Assembly (NCBI RefSeq): GCF_024713975.1
Contig: NC_091097.1
Coordinates: forward strand, 5,058,361 to 5,122,360
Direction: 5' to 3'
Length of the DNA: 64,000 bases
Source: Paralichthys olivaceus
Lineage: Eukaryota > Chordata > Actinopteri > Pleuronectiformes > Paralichthyidae
The notes below the pieces were generated by a model. That model ran no database searches and was not told the origin of the DNA. It saw only the letters and a program-made list of their open reading frames with translations. Shown here in pieces: positions 33,429 to 63,024 of this stretch. Position 1 is the first letter of the stretch. Each line of letters begins with the position of its first letter. The position numbers and the translations under genes are program-made.

Positions 33429-35151
33429 TGTTGTGTGTTTGAATTCCATCAGCAGCGCCGGGGCTGCAATGCAGAGAGGCGGAGAGCAAGTTCACCCTCC
33501 CAGCCGCAGCACGTACTGCCCCGCTAACGAACACTTCGCACCGCGGGACGAGCGGCCAGCGACCGTACGATGTTCCACACCGCAATGGGTTCCAGAGGGA
33601 TTAATAAGAGCTAAGCTAACAGCTACCTGCGTGGTAACGTCAACAAAACAAACATCCAGCTAGGCTAAGCTAACCAGTGGCTAGTCAAGAGGCTTCATGA
33701 GCCGCAATCAGCTGACCCACTGACATGTCAACACCCACAGCTGCATACCGGATACTGTCAGAATAAAACAGGAACATTCTATTAATTACTTCATAAATTA
33801 AACTCAACAAATCAAACATTCATTTAGAAAATATATTCAAACTAAATACTGAATTTGAAATGGATTAACAAACGTTGTTAAAAGTAATCAAAACTTACTT
33901 TTATTAAATTTAACTAAATTATTTTTAATTTCAAAAATTAAATCACACATTGAATTAAAACATGAATTGGACAATTATATTTAATTATGGCATATTAATT
34001 ATTCAAACACAAGACAGACCTCGACTGGGCCAAGACTGATCCCCATTATACATGCCATCTTCATTATTTCAACAAACAGACTTATTTGTTCTTACCACTG
34101 CGATGGTTAATGGATAAGTCAACTGGCAGAAAACTAATTTAGTGTTTTAGAGGTCCAGTATGTAAGATTTAGGGGAAAGGGATCAATTGGCAAAAATTTA
34201 ATTTAAGAAACTACAGAGGCCGCCATGTTTCTTACAGTCACCCAAACCTGACAAACTATAACACCTTTTGAGTTTGTTGGACAACTGAAGGTTACCACAG
34301 GTTCTCAGTCATCTTTGAAGGGGAGGGGTGTTCAGCTGAAACCTGCAACTTCATCACTTCATCACTAGATGTGACTAAATTCTACACACGGAACCTTTAA
34401 TTGATTAAGTAATTTTTAAGCAAAAATGTCAAGAAAAATAATCCACAGATGCTGAGAAAACAAAAGTAGTGTGAAGATTTTAACTGAATACACTAATGGA
34501 GGAACGGTTAGCATTTCTGATCTCTAATATATTTGCTTAATATCCAGACATACATTGAACCTAAACCTTTTTTTTTTTGCCCCATTTGATAGCCCAGTTT
34601 TTTCTTTTTAACTTTATCGCCTTTGTTTAGCATCTTAATCACAAGACAAGAATCAATAGCAGTGTAATTTCCTGGTTGTCACACCAGCAGCCAAATTGGA
34701 CCCTGAAGGGGTTTCATCTCTCTTTTTATGATGCAAATTCCAAAATAAATTTGGAATTAATCAAATGAATGCAAACTAAATGGTCTTTGGACCACTGGTG
34801 GAAGTGTCCCAAAGACTCAGACAATGAACAGGTTTTGTCCTTCACACCCTGCTCATCTTACTGAAAAATCAAGTCAAATATACATTTGAAAGGCATTACA
34901 TCAAGTTTGATTAACATAACAAACAGCCTCAGAATATACCTATATAATGAGATTTTATTTATTACTTCAGTGACATTCATTTTTGTGTATTTTGCCATGT
35001 TTATTGTTGACTCTGATATTTGTCTTTCATCTTGTACTTTCCTGCTCTGGTAAATTTAAATAGTGCATACTATATAATCAAAATGTACAGAACTCACGTC
35101 CAGTGGGTATTTTGTTTTGTAAAGAGGAGTCGGAAATAGTATTTTGTCATC
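33429..35151. promoter_or_regulatory. Divergent upstream region of map2k4 (-) and tmem220 (+)
   Basis: From 33429 to about 33750 the sequence is GC- and CpG-rich (for example GCAGCGCCGGGGC and CGCGGGACGAGCGGCC), continuing the CpG-rich map2k4 exon 1, and is the likely map2k4 promoter and 5' UTR. From 33770 to 35100 it becomes AT-rich with one MITE and no recognisable exon. The two genes are head to head with starts about 2.2 kb apart. Confidence 0.5.
34150..34399. mobile_element. MITE of family B with terminal inverted repeats
   Basis: Left end AGGTCCAGTATGTAAGATTT and right end AATTCTACACACGGAACCTT are imperfect inverted repeats of about 23 bp. The right end abuts TTAA. Internal blocks AGAGGCCGCCATGTTT and CCTGACAAACTATAACACC match the copy at 27600-27700. 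About 250 bp, no coding capacity. Confidence 0.75.
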
Positions 35152-35220
35152 ATGGCTGCCTTGACATCAATGCGGGCTCAAGGAATGTGTGCTCGATTTG
35201 TTGTCCGGGGCAGCCAGGAG
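35152..35220 (+). other. Possible alternative first exon or upstream ORF of tmem220
   Basis: ATG at 35152 opens 23 codons (MAALTSMRAQGMCARF...) ending in GAG before a GTAAAC donor. Spliced to the acceptor at 35531/35532 (CTCTGCAG) the frame would run 39 further codons to a stop at 35651, overlapping the tmem220 start (35603) in another frame. It may be a 5' UTR exon with an upstream ORF, a separate micro-protein, or chance. Confidence 0.3.
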
Positions 35221-35419
35221 GTAAACATCGAATCTCTCCTCTTATTAAGTGAAATCACCTGTATTTCGTATTCTTGACATATACATCACACACAGGATTT
35301 CTATGTCAGAGAGTGGCTTCATTTTAAAAAGCGTTATAACCACAGGACTGTAATCTGTGTGTGCAGTGATATATGCATATGCAACACACATTTAGAGTCA
35401 AATCAAATCAAATCCGCCA

Positions 35420-35421
<2 letters not shown>

Positions 35422-35467
<46 letters not shown>
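35422..35467. repeat. (GT)n microsatellite
   Basis: About 23 uninterrupted GT units, 135 bp upstream of the tmem220 start codon. A (CT)n stretch follows near 35501-35517. Confidence 0.95.
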
Positions 35468-35470
<3 letters not shown>

Positions 35471-35602
35471 CTGGCTTTGGCGTGCATCATATCAAACACA
35501 CTCTCTCTCTCTCTTCTCTGCCTCTCTGCAGACTGGAGAGGCTGCAGTGCGTCTGCTTTCTTACGTAGGCCCGGGCGGGGACATGCGAGCTCGGAGGAAA
35601 CC

Positions 35603-37377
<1,775 letters not shown>

Positions 37378-37655
37378 ACATCTGCTTCCTGCAAATGTCT
37401 TCGCTGATTAAATGTTAATTTCATGATATTGTTTTGACTGAAAAAGTAAAGTAAAAGTATCATTACTGACAACTAATGCTTGTATTTTTCAAACAATATA
37501 TTTTTTCATCTGATGTGTAACTACAGACTGTATTGCATTAATATTGCACACTTTGTGTTACAGATCTCAGAAGTCAATGTTTAATTTTGGGCTCATGAAG
37601 ATCAGACTCAAAAGATGTGATTGGTTTTCACATTTAGTCTGATATGTCTCTTTCA

Positions 37656-37661
37656 AATAAA
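37656..37661 (+). terminator. tmem220: tmem220 polyadenylation signal AATAAA
   Basis: Canonical hexamer 279 nt after the stop codon, with GT-rich sequence shortly downstream. Confidence 0.6.
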
Positions 37662-37765
37662 GTGCACTGTAAATAATGGAGAATTATATATAATAAAAAG
37701 GGAATCAAGTTGACCGTGAACATATTTATTTGAAAGATATGGGTTTTTTTAAAATATATTTTCTT

Positions 37766-38048
37766 TCTTTCTGTCTATCTATCATCCATCCATCTCTCTA
37801 TCTGCATATCATCTATTATACATTATATCTATCCATCTCTCTATCTGTATATCTATCATCTATCTATCCATCCATCTATCTATCTATCATTTCTCTATCA
37901 CCTATCTCATTTGTCTATCATCTATCTATCTATCATTTATCTATCTCTCTTTCTCTATCATCCGTCTATCTATCCATTTATCTATCATCTATCTATCCAT
38001 CTATCTGTCTTTCTCTATCTATCTATCTATCTATCATTCTATCTATCA
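37766..38048. repeat. (TCTA)n compound microsatellite, about 280 bp
   Basis: A degenerate array of TCTA, TCCA and TCTG tetranucleotides fills the space between the tmem220 3' end and the sco1 promoter. The open frame across it (Ser/Ile/Tyr/Leu-rich) is a repeat artefact. Confidence 0.95.
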
Positions 38049-38311
38049 CACTCCCTTATGAGTTGACATGTCAGCCTTTAGGGGGCAGCATAGCACGGAG
38101 CGGCTGACAGGATCATAGAAGAAGACTCATTAATAGACACCGATCTGAGATCAGCCCTCTGAGTATAACATCGATCCTGTTCCTCCATCGGCAGAGTGAA
38201 TAACTGACCTGAGAACAGCGGTGGAGCGGGCCGTGTTTCCCTTCACTCGTCACGTTGTGTAAACGAGTGACCGCTTCCTTGTGTCAGCCGCGGTCCAGTC
38301 AGGGTGCGAAC
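38049..38311 (+). promoter_or_regulatory. sco1: Likely sco1 promoter and 5' UTR
   Basis: Moderately CpG-rich sequence (GAGCGGGCCGTG, AACGAGTGACCGC, CAGCCGCGGTCC) sits between the TCTA array and the sco1 ATG. No TATA box is seen. Assignment rests on position and composition. Confidence 0.4.
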
Positions 38312-41300
38312 ATGGCGCAGTGTGTCTTATACCACAGGTTGTTTCCCAGCAGCGTTAACGTCCTCCGGACATGTTCCTTCAGATTCACACACGGCGTCTC
38401 ACGGAGACCGGGCGGACTCGAACACGCGCTGTCACCGCGGAGAGAGCCCCGCTTCCCGGTAGGTCACAGCTAGCCACCGGTGTCACCCGCTACACCAAAC
38501 TCCATTCAGAAACCAGCTACTTTAACGTGCGCATTATAGAACCAGTTTTAAACACTGGTGTCAGTCTGTTTTAAACTGACTGTGGAAATATTACGAAATA
38601 TGACAAAACCATTCTTCTTGGTAGGATGCAGTGTGGATGTAACACCACAGCAAACTCCATATAGAAAATGGTGAATTTATCACAGAGCTGGACGATATGG
38701 TCAAAAGCTATATGAAGATACAAGTGTTCATTGTCAGTCAGTGTCTACAATTATCACCATAAAGGTCTCATTATTATTTATTGGAAGTTTAAAGCTCCTG
38801 AGTGAAAGTCTTGGTTTTCAACTCTTGTTCATGAGCAGAGAAAAACAATCAGCACATTTTATTGATCTGAGGCAGATGCTTTTTAATGTATACCTCCACA
38901 CTGTGCTCCTGTAAATCCACAGTATATCTGTATATATTCAACCTCTTGTATTTTGCAGTTGATGCAAATTATATTCTGATAATAACTGATATTGTTGTAC
39001 TGCCCCGTCCTTGTGTAGCGGAGAGTTAATTGACTCATGTCTCCACATTTTGACTCTCACAATTTCACATGGAACAGTTCTTACAGTTTCCTGTGTGAAG
39101 TACGAGCAGACACTCTGTCTTCGATTCTAAATAATTCAGCAGAGGTCTCATTACCCATCTGTCTTTCCGTGAAACAGCACCACCTTACACTGGTGAATGT
39201 TGGGCCTAATGTCAAACTGCTGTGGACATATTAAAGCTTTGGTATTGTGATTTATGGTCTGACCTCTAACCACGTGTCTTTATTTTTCTTGTATTTCCTC
39301 ATCAGCAGGTGAACATGAGTCACTGGCACACCTGCAGAACAACACAGCGGCTGAATGAACACTGCACAAGAACGTTTTCCTCTCTGCCTCCACCACCACC
39401 ATCAGGGGCTGAGCCCAAGACGTCCGGAGTAAGTGACTATAGTTTAGTTAAAGCTTATAAATTCATACCAATGTTTCACAGCTACTTATTTATGTACTTG
39501 TGTTATTAACGATCAAGTAGTGAGTTTATTTGGGAGGGTCTGATTGTGAATTCACATGTTTTAAAATAGTTTGGAAGAGTCACAGCAGTTATACAGTTGC
39601 ACAAACTTTCTCTCTGACCGCAGTCATAATCTTTACAGTTTGGTTCCTCAAGTTAAATAAGCTTATAATGATTCTCTTATAACAAGCATCAAAGTTTGTT
39701 TAGACGATTGAATCTGTGAATTTCAGAGAGAAAAATAACAAAGTACAAATACACTCAAGCAGTTGTCGTGTTTTTTCTCTTTGTAAAGCCAGTGACATGG
39801 AAATCTTTAGCAATAACATTTGCTATCGGAGGCGCTCTGCTCGGAGGGATGAAATATTTCAAAAAGGAAAAGGAAGAGCGTGAGTATCTTTAACTACTTT
39901 CAGACATGCACTGAAGTCTGGACATTTCTTTTTTAATTTTCTGGACCAGCTGTAAGTGAGAACGCAAATGTCAGAGTGAGTTACTCATGACATTTTCTGA
40001 AACGTGTCCTGCCAGCCTCCTGGTAAAATGTCTGGTAATTATCAGAGTGAGCCCATGTGAGAACACAGCAGGGAAATGTCCAGAAGGTTTGTGAGCGGGG
40101 GACTGTGTTGATGACGTTTTTTAACGCAAAACTGGAGGAACACAAATATGTCAGGATGAAAAAGAGAAGCCATACACTTAGAAGAAGTTGATGGTCCACA
40201 AGACAATAACTGTGTCTCAATTCCATCCATCAGCTTCATTTGAAAACCGATTATGTCACAGCAGCGCGATTAGACTGTTTTTCTGGTCAACCTATCCCAC
40301 GACTTATTGCACTTAATTGACAAGCAGTTGTTCAAAGAGATAATGGCAGCAATTCATTTTTAAATCTAACTATCGGCTTCAACTCAACTGGAAAACGGCA
40401 CACAGCGTTTTTAATTAATCAAAGAACTTTCTCGTCAATAGCTCTGTTACTAGGCTACGGCTATAAGAGCGGGAGATGCTGGTGCACGATAAAAAGACCA
40501 GACTGTCACTTTGGTCCAGCCAACGTGGTCGTAGACCGTGTCCTCTAAAGGATGTGGCTCCTGAATTGAGACACAGATTCAAAAGCTTTTGACGATAATG
40601 GCTGAAGTCGTTGTCAAAGTGCTGTAAACAAACTTATTGTGATTTCCACAGCATGATTTTGACAATAAGACCCACCTCCTATCAAGGCCTCACCCCTCAC
40701 CTAAATGTTCCCGACATTTTTTTGCTGTTGTGAATACATCCGACCTGGACAGTCTCCTGCTACATTCTTCATATGTGAAAGACAAACACAGGAAAATGGC
40801 TGAAATCTGCTTTAGTGGGAAGTGTTCTGTGCTCAGTAAGGTCAAGTTGAAATGCAATTCAAGATGATGAATTTGTGTCATCTCTGAATCAAGTTTAGGT
40901 TTTTTTGTGTTAAATACTGAGATTGTAAGTCAACACTCTTAATTTAACTGTGAATCTCTGCAGTGATTGAAAAAGAGAGGAACAAGTCTATAGGAAGACC
41001 GGCGCTCGGCGGTCCGTTCTCGCTCACTGACCACAACAACAAGCCCGTCAAGAGCGAGGACTTCCTGGGCCAGTGGGTCCTCATCTACTTTGGGTTTACT
41101 CACTGCCCGGACATCTGCCCGGATGAATTGGAGAAAATGGTGGAGGTTGTGGATGAAATAGGTAATAGAAGCAGCTTTCATCACAGACCGTTTAGACACA
41201 GCAGGAAGTTCATTTACCAAACATCCTGTTTGTGCTTGGCTTCCCACAGATAAAATAAAGTCTCTTCCAAACCTGACACCTCTAGTCATCACCATCGATC

Positions 41301-42075
41301 CAGAGAGAGACACACCAGAGGCCATGGCTGCGTACGTGAAAGGTAAAGAAACTGCACCTCAGTCATAGTTTCCTCTAGGATTTCTTTTTAGCAGTTGGGG
41401 CAAGCTGACCTTTTCTAATCACTCACACATAGATTTGATCTTTATATTAACCTTATGAAATAATATTTATCTTCCTGGATATGTGGGGTGTATATTAACT
41501 ATATTAAGTTAAAAGGAGCACAACACTGTTTTTCAGGTTGTAAAACCACTATTCAGTTATTTAGTAGTTTTCTGGATATTAAAATCTATTTTTTTTTTAT
41601 CTTGTCTGATTTAGAAGCACAGATTAATCCTCAGTTCACCTCAATAATAAATAACTTAGTTTTACTTATCATGTGTAATCCTACTTTTCAGAGTTTTCTC
41701 CGAAGCTGATTGGCCTGACGGGGACAACAGCTGAGATTGAGCAGGTTTCCAGAGCTTACAGAGTGTATTACAGTCAGGGACCAAAGGACGAAGACAATGA
41801 CTACATAGTGAGTTAAAACTGTCTCTGCTGTTACTCTCACCACATGTCTTTATAATGGAAGGATAACGTAGGACAATACATTCAGGATTTTGCCCATTAA
41901 GATAAGTATCTGTCTGAATTCCACCTCTTGTTGTCTTTAGGTTGATCACACCATCATCATGTACCTCGTGGGGCCAGACGGCGAGTTTGAGGAGTATTTT
42001 GGACAGAACAAGAGAAGTGCTGAGATCACCAGCTCGATAGCGGCGCATATGAGAAAGCACAAGAAGGAGAAGTGA
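38312..42075 (+). CDS. sco1: sco1: mitochondrial copper chaperone for cytochrome c oxidase
   Basis: SCO1 is anchored in the inner mitochondrial membrane and passes copper to the CuA site of COX2. Seven exons: 38312-38458, 39306-39428, 39789-39879, 40964-41161, 41250-41342, 41692-41807, 41941-42075; total 300 residues (human 301). An Arg-rich leader ([14 protein letters not shown]) precedes one membrane segment near residues 94-114 ([17 protein letters not shown]). The thioredoxin-like domain has [20 protein letters not shown] with the copper ligands Cys168 and Cys172, DPERDTPEA, and [16 protein letters not shown] with ligand His259. The exon 2 acceptor is a CAGCAG tandem, so one Gln codon may be optionally skipped. 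All copper ligands are intact. Confidence 0.97.
39895..40215. repeat. Dispersed repeat family E in sco1 intron 3
   Basis: Blocks GTGAGAACGCAAATGTCAG, CTGGTAAAATGTCTGG, ATGTGAGAACACAGCAGGG, GTTGATGACG and AACTGGAGGAACACAAATAT align in order with 24500-24680. It begins at TTTCAGACATGCACTGAA and may extend to about 40215. Confidence 0.7.
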
Positions 42076-42774
42076 GCGGCAGCCTGTAAAAGCCCATCAC
42101 AGACTGACACATTGTCCTCAGGTGCTTCTGTGTAATCTGGTCGACTTAAATCATCATTATTTATTTTGGATACGCTATTATACGAAGTTAATGTGTCTGC
42201 AGAAACATTCCTTGCAATGGGTGAAGACAGATCTGAGGTCTGCTGCTGTGCTATTCTTCTCCATTATTGTCAATAATACACTTCACACTCCTGCTCATTC
42301 AAAAGACTGCACTTCCTGCGTGAGAGAAATGAATTCTTGCGCTCCTCTATATCTCTGATTTCTGATGCAGATGAACCTGAAGACAAATGTGAAACAGTAA
42401 ACAGTTGTTTTTGTGACAATTCAGAATACAACACTTTTTTTGGGAATTGTTTTATTTGTTCTTCACAGGAATTAAGTGTTTAAATGTGAACTAAAAACTT
42501 TAATTTGTTCTCACTTCATCCTAGATGATCAAGACTAAATTACATCCTGCATCAGTTTTGAAAACCTGTTCATACCTGGCATCAACATATGGATCAACTG
42601 GTTTGATCATAAGCTCAAAGTACAGGGTTTTTTAGTTTATTGTTGATCTATGGATATGTTTATGTGTTGATCCAGAAAGGACAAGAATAAGGACAGAAAT
42701 ATATAATAGACTGAGGATATTTAACTATAGTGTCCAGCAGAGAGCACTGATAAGTTCATTTTTACACTACTCAT
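42076..42774. other. sco1 3' UTR and flank, no gene seen
   Basis: No canonical AATAAA was noticed close behind the sco1 stop, so the 3' end is undefined. The rest is unremarkable AT-rich sequence. Confidence 0.4.
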
Positions 42775-43250
42775 GGGGCCGGTCACACTTTCCTTGTTTG
42801 ACCCGGACCTTTAGACTTTTCAGTTTAGTCCAAACCCAAAAACCAGGTGTGAAAGGTGCCTCAGAACATGGTCCAGAACAACGGCCAAACTTTAATCTGA
42901 CCCAAAGAGGTGGTCTGGTTCCAGATCAAACTAAACTGGGCTTTGGTTTATTTGCAGGGTGAAAACATTTTTTTTGTGATAGTTGAGACAGCATTAAACA
43001 TCGGAAGAAGAAAAGGAAGCGTGGATAAGTGAACCTGAAGTTGGTCATGCCGGTAGTAAAGCCATGATTACAGTGGCAACAAAATGAACTTGTTCATTAA
43101 TTATCTCCATTCAAACAGAAAGACTACTACCCCCCTTCTACAAACCAATCAATGTCAAGTATAAGTAGAAGCAGCCACATAAGGACATAACATATGTACG
43201 TCATACAACATTCTGTAGTACGCTCCCTCAATTACAGTGGGAATGTAAAG
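42775..43250. mobile_element. Dispersed element family D, copy 1
   Basis: GGTCACACTTTCCTTGTTTG, AGACAGCATTAAACATCGG and ACGTCATACAACATTC with GCTCCCTCAATTACA recur at 50475-50960, and its end recurs at 61390-61520. The ends resemble inverted CACACCTGAA/TTCAGGTGTG motifs, suggesting a DNA-transposon-derived element. Downstream of sco1. Confidence 0.6.
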
Positions 43251-46200
43251 ATACATGATGGACATTTAAAGAATTCATAGGAATCCAATAATTAGGTAGT
43301 CACAAATGGCTATCTTTGCTATCATTATCTTGTCATTAATATTAATGTAATCTATGTCAGTGATGACCTCAAACATTTCAGTCTTAACAAAGTTTTTTTT
43401 TTCCATTTCAACAGATGCTCTTATCTCAGAAGATTAGTGTAGAGATTGCTTCTACCCAAATAAAAATAACTACATACAGCTTGTAAAGACTGAGGTCACT
43501 GTGATGAATAATTACTTTCAGATAAAGTTTCTCTGCAGATTGATTACGTCATTAGAAGCCTCACGCTCTGCTGAAAGATACTAATGATTTCCAGTGATAG
43601 TCTCATTCAACATCCCTCCCTATGCACACGTTTCCATATGTTTCACAGACAGGGAGGAGGTACTAAGTTCACATTCAGAATAAAAGCATACAGTATATTC
43701 AGACCTGAACTTAACCACCAGCCAGTGCTGCTTTATTAATATCGTCTGTGGCTGCACACCTGTCGTGTTCCTCCTTTAGAAATGGGATTAGAAAAGCAAA
43801 CACAGCAGTCGTTTGGCTCTCCGCAGCCAGACACCACACTCATTCCTGGGGGAGAGAGGCCTGCCCCTTCACTTGGAGTGCTCAGAATGGAACTAATTGA
43901 TTTCTGGATTGATAATTTATTTTAAAATCCTCTGCAGTGGCGCCCCTGAGCCTTAATTTCCCAGAATATCACTAAAACCGGTGGAAAAGATCTTTGCATT
44001 ACCGGGTTTCATTAGTGATTGTTACTGTGGTGGATACCCCCCCCCCCCCCCCCAACATACTACTTTTAAACATTAAAAACCTTCTGAATTCAGATTCTTC
44101 TTGACTAAATAATCGTAAGAAAGCCAAATTCCATCCATTTTACCACCTGCATAGGTCCACAATGAAATGCCATTTGATTTGCATTAATAATAATAATACA
44201 TTTTATTTATATTGTACATTTCAAAACAATTACAAGGTGCTTTATGAGTTAATAAGAAATTGAAGGAAAATGATATGGAACAGTTAAAATGATTGAATGA
44301 TCGAAACAAATGAAAGCAATTTGAATCGTGTCCAGATAAGGGATGAGCTGCTCACAGCTAGAAAACATTTTCTGTCTGGCAAATTTAATTGATGCATCTT
44401 TTTGCAGATCAATCTCCTCTTAATGACTCCTAATGACACTGATACACGATCTAGGTTTTAAAAAATGGTCATCATCATCTAACACTACTTCTGAAATGTT
44501 TTGGCAGCATGCCAAGCTTGTAATGACTGATACAGATAATAATAACTCACTGTATAGAATATTGTTTACATATTGATCTCCATACACTCTTCTGTAGGAA
44601 AGACAATAGCTACTGCCTCTGTCTAGGGGTAATTCTCTACTTCAATAATGGGTGAGAGTAATACACATATCTGTTGTTCTTGAAATAGGTTTTTAAATTT
44701 CATTCAGTATGCTCTTGATAAGTCTAATCCTGCAGAAACCCTGACCTGGATCGGGGCAGTTTGTCTGCTTCCTCCCCTCTAAGCTCTGTTGTTTTGCCCC
44801 CAGCGTTGTCTTGGGTGGATACTCTTGGCCACAGTTGTGCTGAAAGATAAACTGTCGCTCCAGGCTCAGGTCATGGGCATTTGTATTTCACTGCCTTCAT
44901 CCTTCCCTCGGTTCTGACCACTGTTAGAATGGCATCACCCAGGTGAAGAGCAGTGCCTGGCGTTGACCCGACAGTGTTTGGATTTCTGCCCTAAGGGGTT
45001 TTCTGTTTCTTTCTCATCAGATCAGAGAATTGTTTGCTCTGTGCCTTCTGAGTCCTTTAAAGTCAGTTTGGCAGCCTCGGAGCGAGCCACCATGTGCCTT
45101 ATCACTCAGAGCAGCCTCCCTCTTCCATCACTCTGCCACCTGATTGATGGAGAGCTGCTGAGATGGTGTCCAAAGTTCGTTCTAAAGAACTTTGATATTC
45201 ACTTGTACACCTAAACTGCAACAATAGAGGCAGCAAAGAACCAAAGTGCATTTGGACTGACAGTGTGATCCGTTGAGGCAGCTGTTTTCTGTCTTTTTGT
45301 CCATTCGTCTTGTGTGTGGTTTGCAGTAGCGTTTGCCGTGAACCAGGTCCTTGTCTTTCCCGTTGACCCTCTAATCCTGTACAGATGCACCCGTCGTCAG
45401 ATCTATTTTCCACCGGGGTGAAGCATCGGTCTCTCCCCCGGCACACCCAGCTGATGGGGATTTTCTCCCTGCCTCTTCTCTTTCTTGTCCTGTGACCCCT
45501 CAATTCACATCCTCTGGCCTCAGCACAGTCAAAGTTCCACATGCACATTTGCTGCTGTGTCGAGACGTGACAGAGGGGTCGGTGAACTCTAAGTCCCCCG
45601 CGCTGGTCAGCCTGCCCGGGCCGTGCTCGTCTACCCAGAGCCAATTATAATCGCAGCTGTTGCCAGACCTTCAAGTGACTTTAAGAGTCTATTAAATCAG
45701 CAATTAGACTGTCTGTGATACACTGCCAGATGAAATGCTCGATTCATACAGCTCTGTTTGCCCGTTGACCACCATGTGGTTTCCTCTGAGGGGAACGAAT
45801 AGCAGAAGTGAAGATCTCAGCTTCAATCTAGAACTGTCTGTGTTGAAAATAAGGTAATATTAAGTGTACTAAAGTAAATGATGCTTGATTTCTTCAGTTG
45901 GTTGAGGCTGCTTTCAAAAGTGCAACAACAAACCACGGGGCTGTACGACTAGACACAGTGACAAAGGATAAAACTAAATATTTATTCGGTGATTTGAGTT
46001 TGAGTTGTTTTTTAATACCCTATTGCTTGTGAATCATCTAAATTGAATTTATGTTGTTATGCACAGTATGTTGGAATGACAATCAAATCTTGAATTGAAC
46101 TAAATAAGTGCCAGCCCATCATTAATTATAAAGACCAGTTTTACTAATAATAATCTGATTCACATTTGTGATGAAACACACAGTTTTAATATTTTATAGT

Positions 46201-47130
46201 GGTTTGACTCTTGAGAATTTTTTTTTTGGGGGGGTACTCTTGTGATGTTTTGGGGGATGATATTTATGATGTGCAATTGATAAAATAAAAACAACAAAAA
46301 AGGATCTGGTGAAGTTAAATGTGTTTTCATAAGGGGATTGTTGGGCCTGAGTGGAGATATGAATATTTTATTACCTCACTGGACATTTTTTTATTTTATT
46401 TTATTTAATTTTATTGTTTTTCAGCAAGTGTTCAAATCAGTTTACATGTTCTGGCCTTCTGTTAATGGGCTACTGTAATTGTGTCTTTATCTAACAGGGA
46501 CAATACATTGTTATTGACAAAATGATTCTCTAAATGTGTCTAATTAATCAAAACGGACAAAAAATCAAACTAAAGAAAAAAGGTGAATCAAATGCAGTTA
46601 AGCCCACGGAGCCGGGTTCAAATGCATGTCACAACTAAACAGTAGACATCACATAGAAAGATTTACGACCAAATACAAAAGGCATCAAACACAAAAAAAC
46701 ACATAAAGTTGTAACTAAGGCTCCACGCGAAAGAAATGTTCAAATCAAAGGTGCGTTTAGTGGAGACTAAACAGACAATGATATTAAATATGAACCAAGA
46801 ACATACTGTATTATCATGATGAATACCACATGAAACTTCTTTAATAGAAGAGGGCTGACAGAGGCCGGCCCCCTCTGGAATGTGCTAAATGTTGCCCGTC
46901 AACCTCCGGCTGCTCCCAACACAAACCCAAACAGTCGTGTGTGATCAGCTCGGCCTTCCAGACAGCCAATGCCAGAATTTAGGTGCTGGCCTAACAGTCG
47001 TAATCTTCCCTGATCCCAGAAAATGAGGCCCGCCGTGTCGGGACTGTAAGCCCCCTAAGCTGTCGTCCTTAGCATTCATTGCTTTTTAATGGGCAGTCTG
47101 AAACATCACAATTGAAACCGTTTAAAAGTG
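43251..47130. other. Intergenic spacer between sco1 and the myosin gene
   Basis: Includes a C homopolymer of 17 bases at 44037-44053 and a retroposon tail at 44190-44300. Between these lie long stretches of balanced, non-repetitive sequence (43500-44030, 44700-45790, 46855-47110) without a recognisable exon. A 180-codon minus-strand open frame at 45102-45644 shows no domain, no splice pattern and no similarity I know. The unique blocks are candidates for regulatory DNA of the adjacent muscle gene. Confidence 0.45.
44190..44300. repeat. Retroposon tail fragment
   Basis: ATTTTATTTATATTGTACATTTC followed within 25 bases by AAGGTGCTTTATGAGTTAA is a degenerate version of the TATATAGCGCCTTTC tail at 13972. 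Confidence 0.5.
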
Positions 47131-47265
47131 ACACAATACAGCTATACATAGAAGGTTTGAAATACAAAATGGACATACCCGACTTTTCCAAGGTGGCGTG
47201 GAAGCCAACTCCAAATATAGGAGGAGAAGCAGCGATGGAAAAGGGCTGACCAACGCTTATAAAAA
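47109..47265 (+). promoter_or_regulatory. Muscle-type core promoter of the myosin heavy chain gene
   Basis: TATAAAAA at 47258-47265 is a good TATA box about 257 bp before the ATG. Upstream lie an E-box CAATTG (47109-47114), a MEF2-like CTATACATAG (47142-47151, one mismatch to YTAWWWWTAR) and a CArG-like CC-AAATATA-GG (47211-47221, one A/T too long). A GTTAGG/GTGAGG donor near 47285 and the acceptor at 47505 imply a short non-coding first exon and an intron in the 5' UTR, as usual for sarcomeric myosins. Factor binding is inferred from motifs. Confidence 0.55.
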
Positions 47266-47514
47266 GCTGTCAACGTCTCGTTAGGGTGAGGGATGTCTGT
47301 AGTATACTGTCGCAACAATTAACAACAGTGTAGAGTGGGGAGGCTGATTTAAAGGCTCTTAAACATTTGTTAAACCTTGTGGGATACAAGCATCTCGAGT
47401 TTTCTCTCTGGTCTGCAGAACTCAGGTAACTTTGGTGCGACCAATTCTTTTGTATCCTGACCAATTATCTGGTTACCAAGTTTTCACGACATTTCTTTGC
47501 CGCAGCCGGACAAA

Positions 47515-63024
<15,510 letters not shown>

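Noticed and set aside
33429-33449. map2k4 start at the upstream in-frame ATG (33449)
   Set aside because: Its context is weaker (C at -3) than the ATG at 33428 (A at -3, G at +4), and MAT... resembles the MAA... start of other MKK4 proteins. Not fully excluded.
35359-35568. Cys/Val-rich frames across the GT tract upstream of tmem220
   Set aside because: Alternating GT gives VCVCVC in any frame; a repeat artefact.
37730-38107. 125-codon Ser/Tyr/Leu/Ile-rich frame
   Set aside because: It is the translation of the TCTA microsatellite.
45102-45644. 180-codon minus-strand open frame between sco1 and myosin
   Set aside because: Arg/Gln-rich low-information composition, no domain I recognise, no promoter or splice context. 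GC-balanced unique sequence easily gives such frames by chance.
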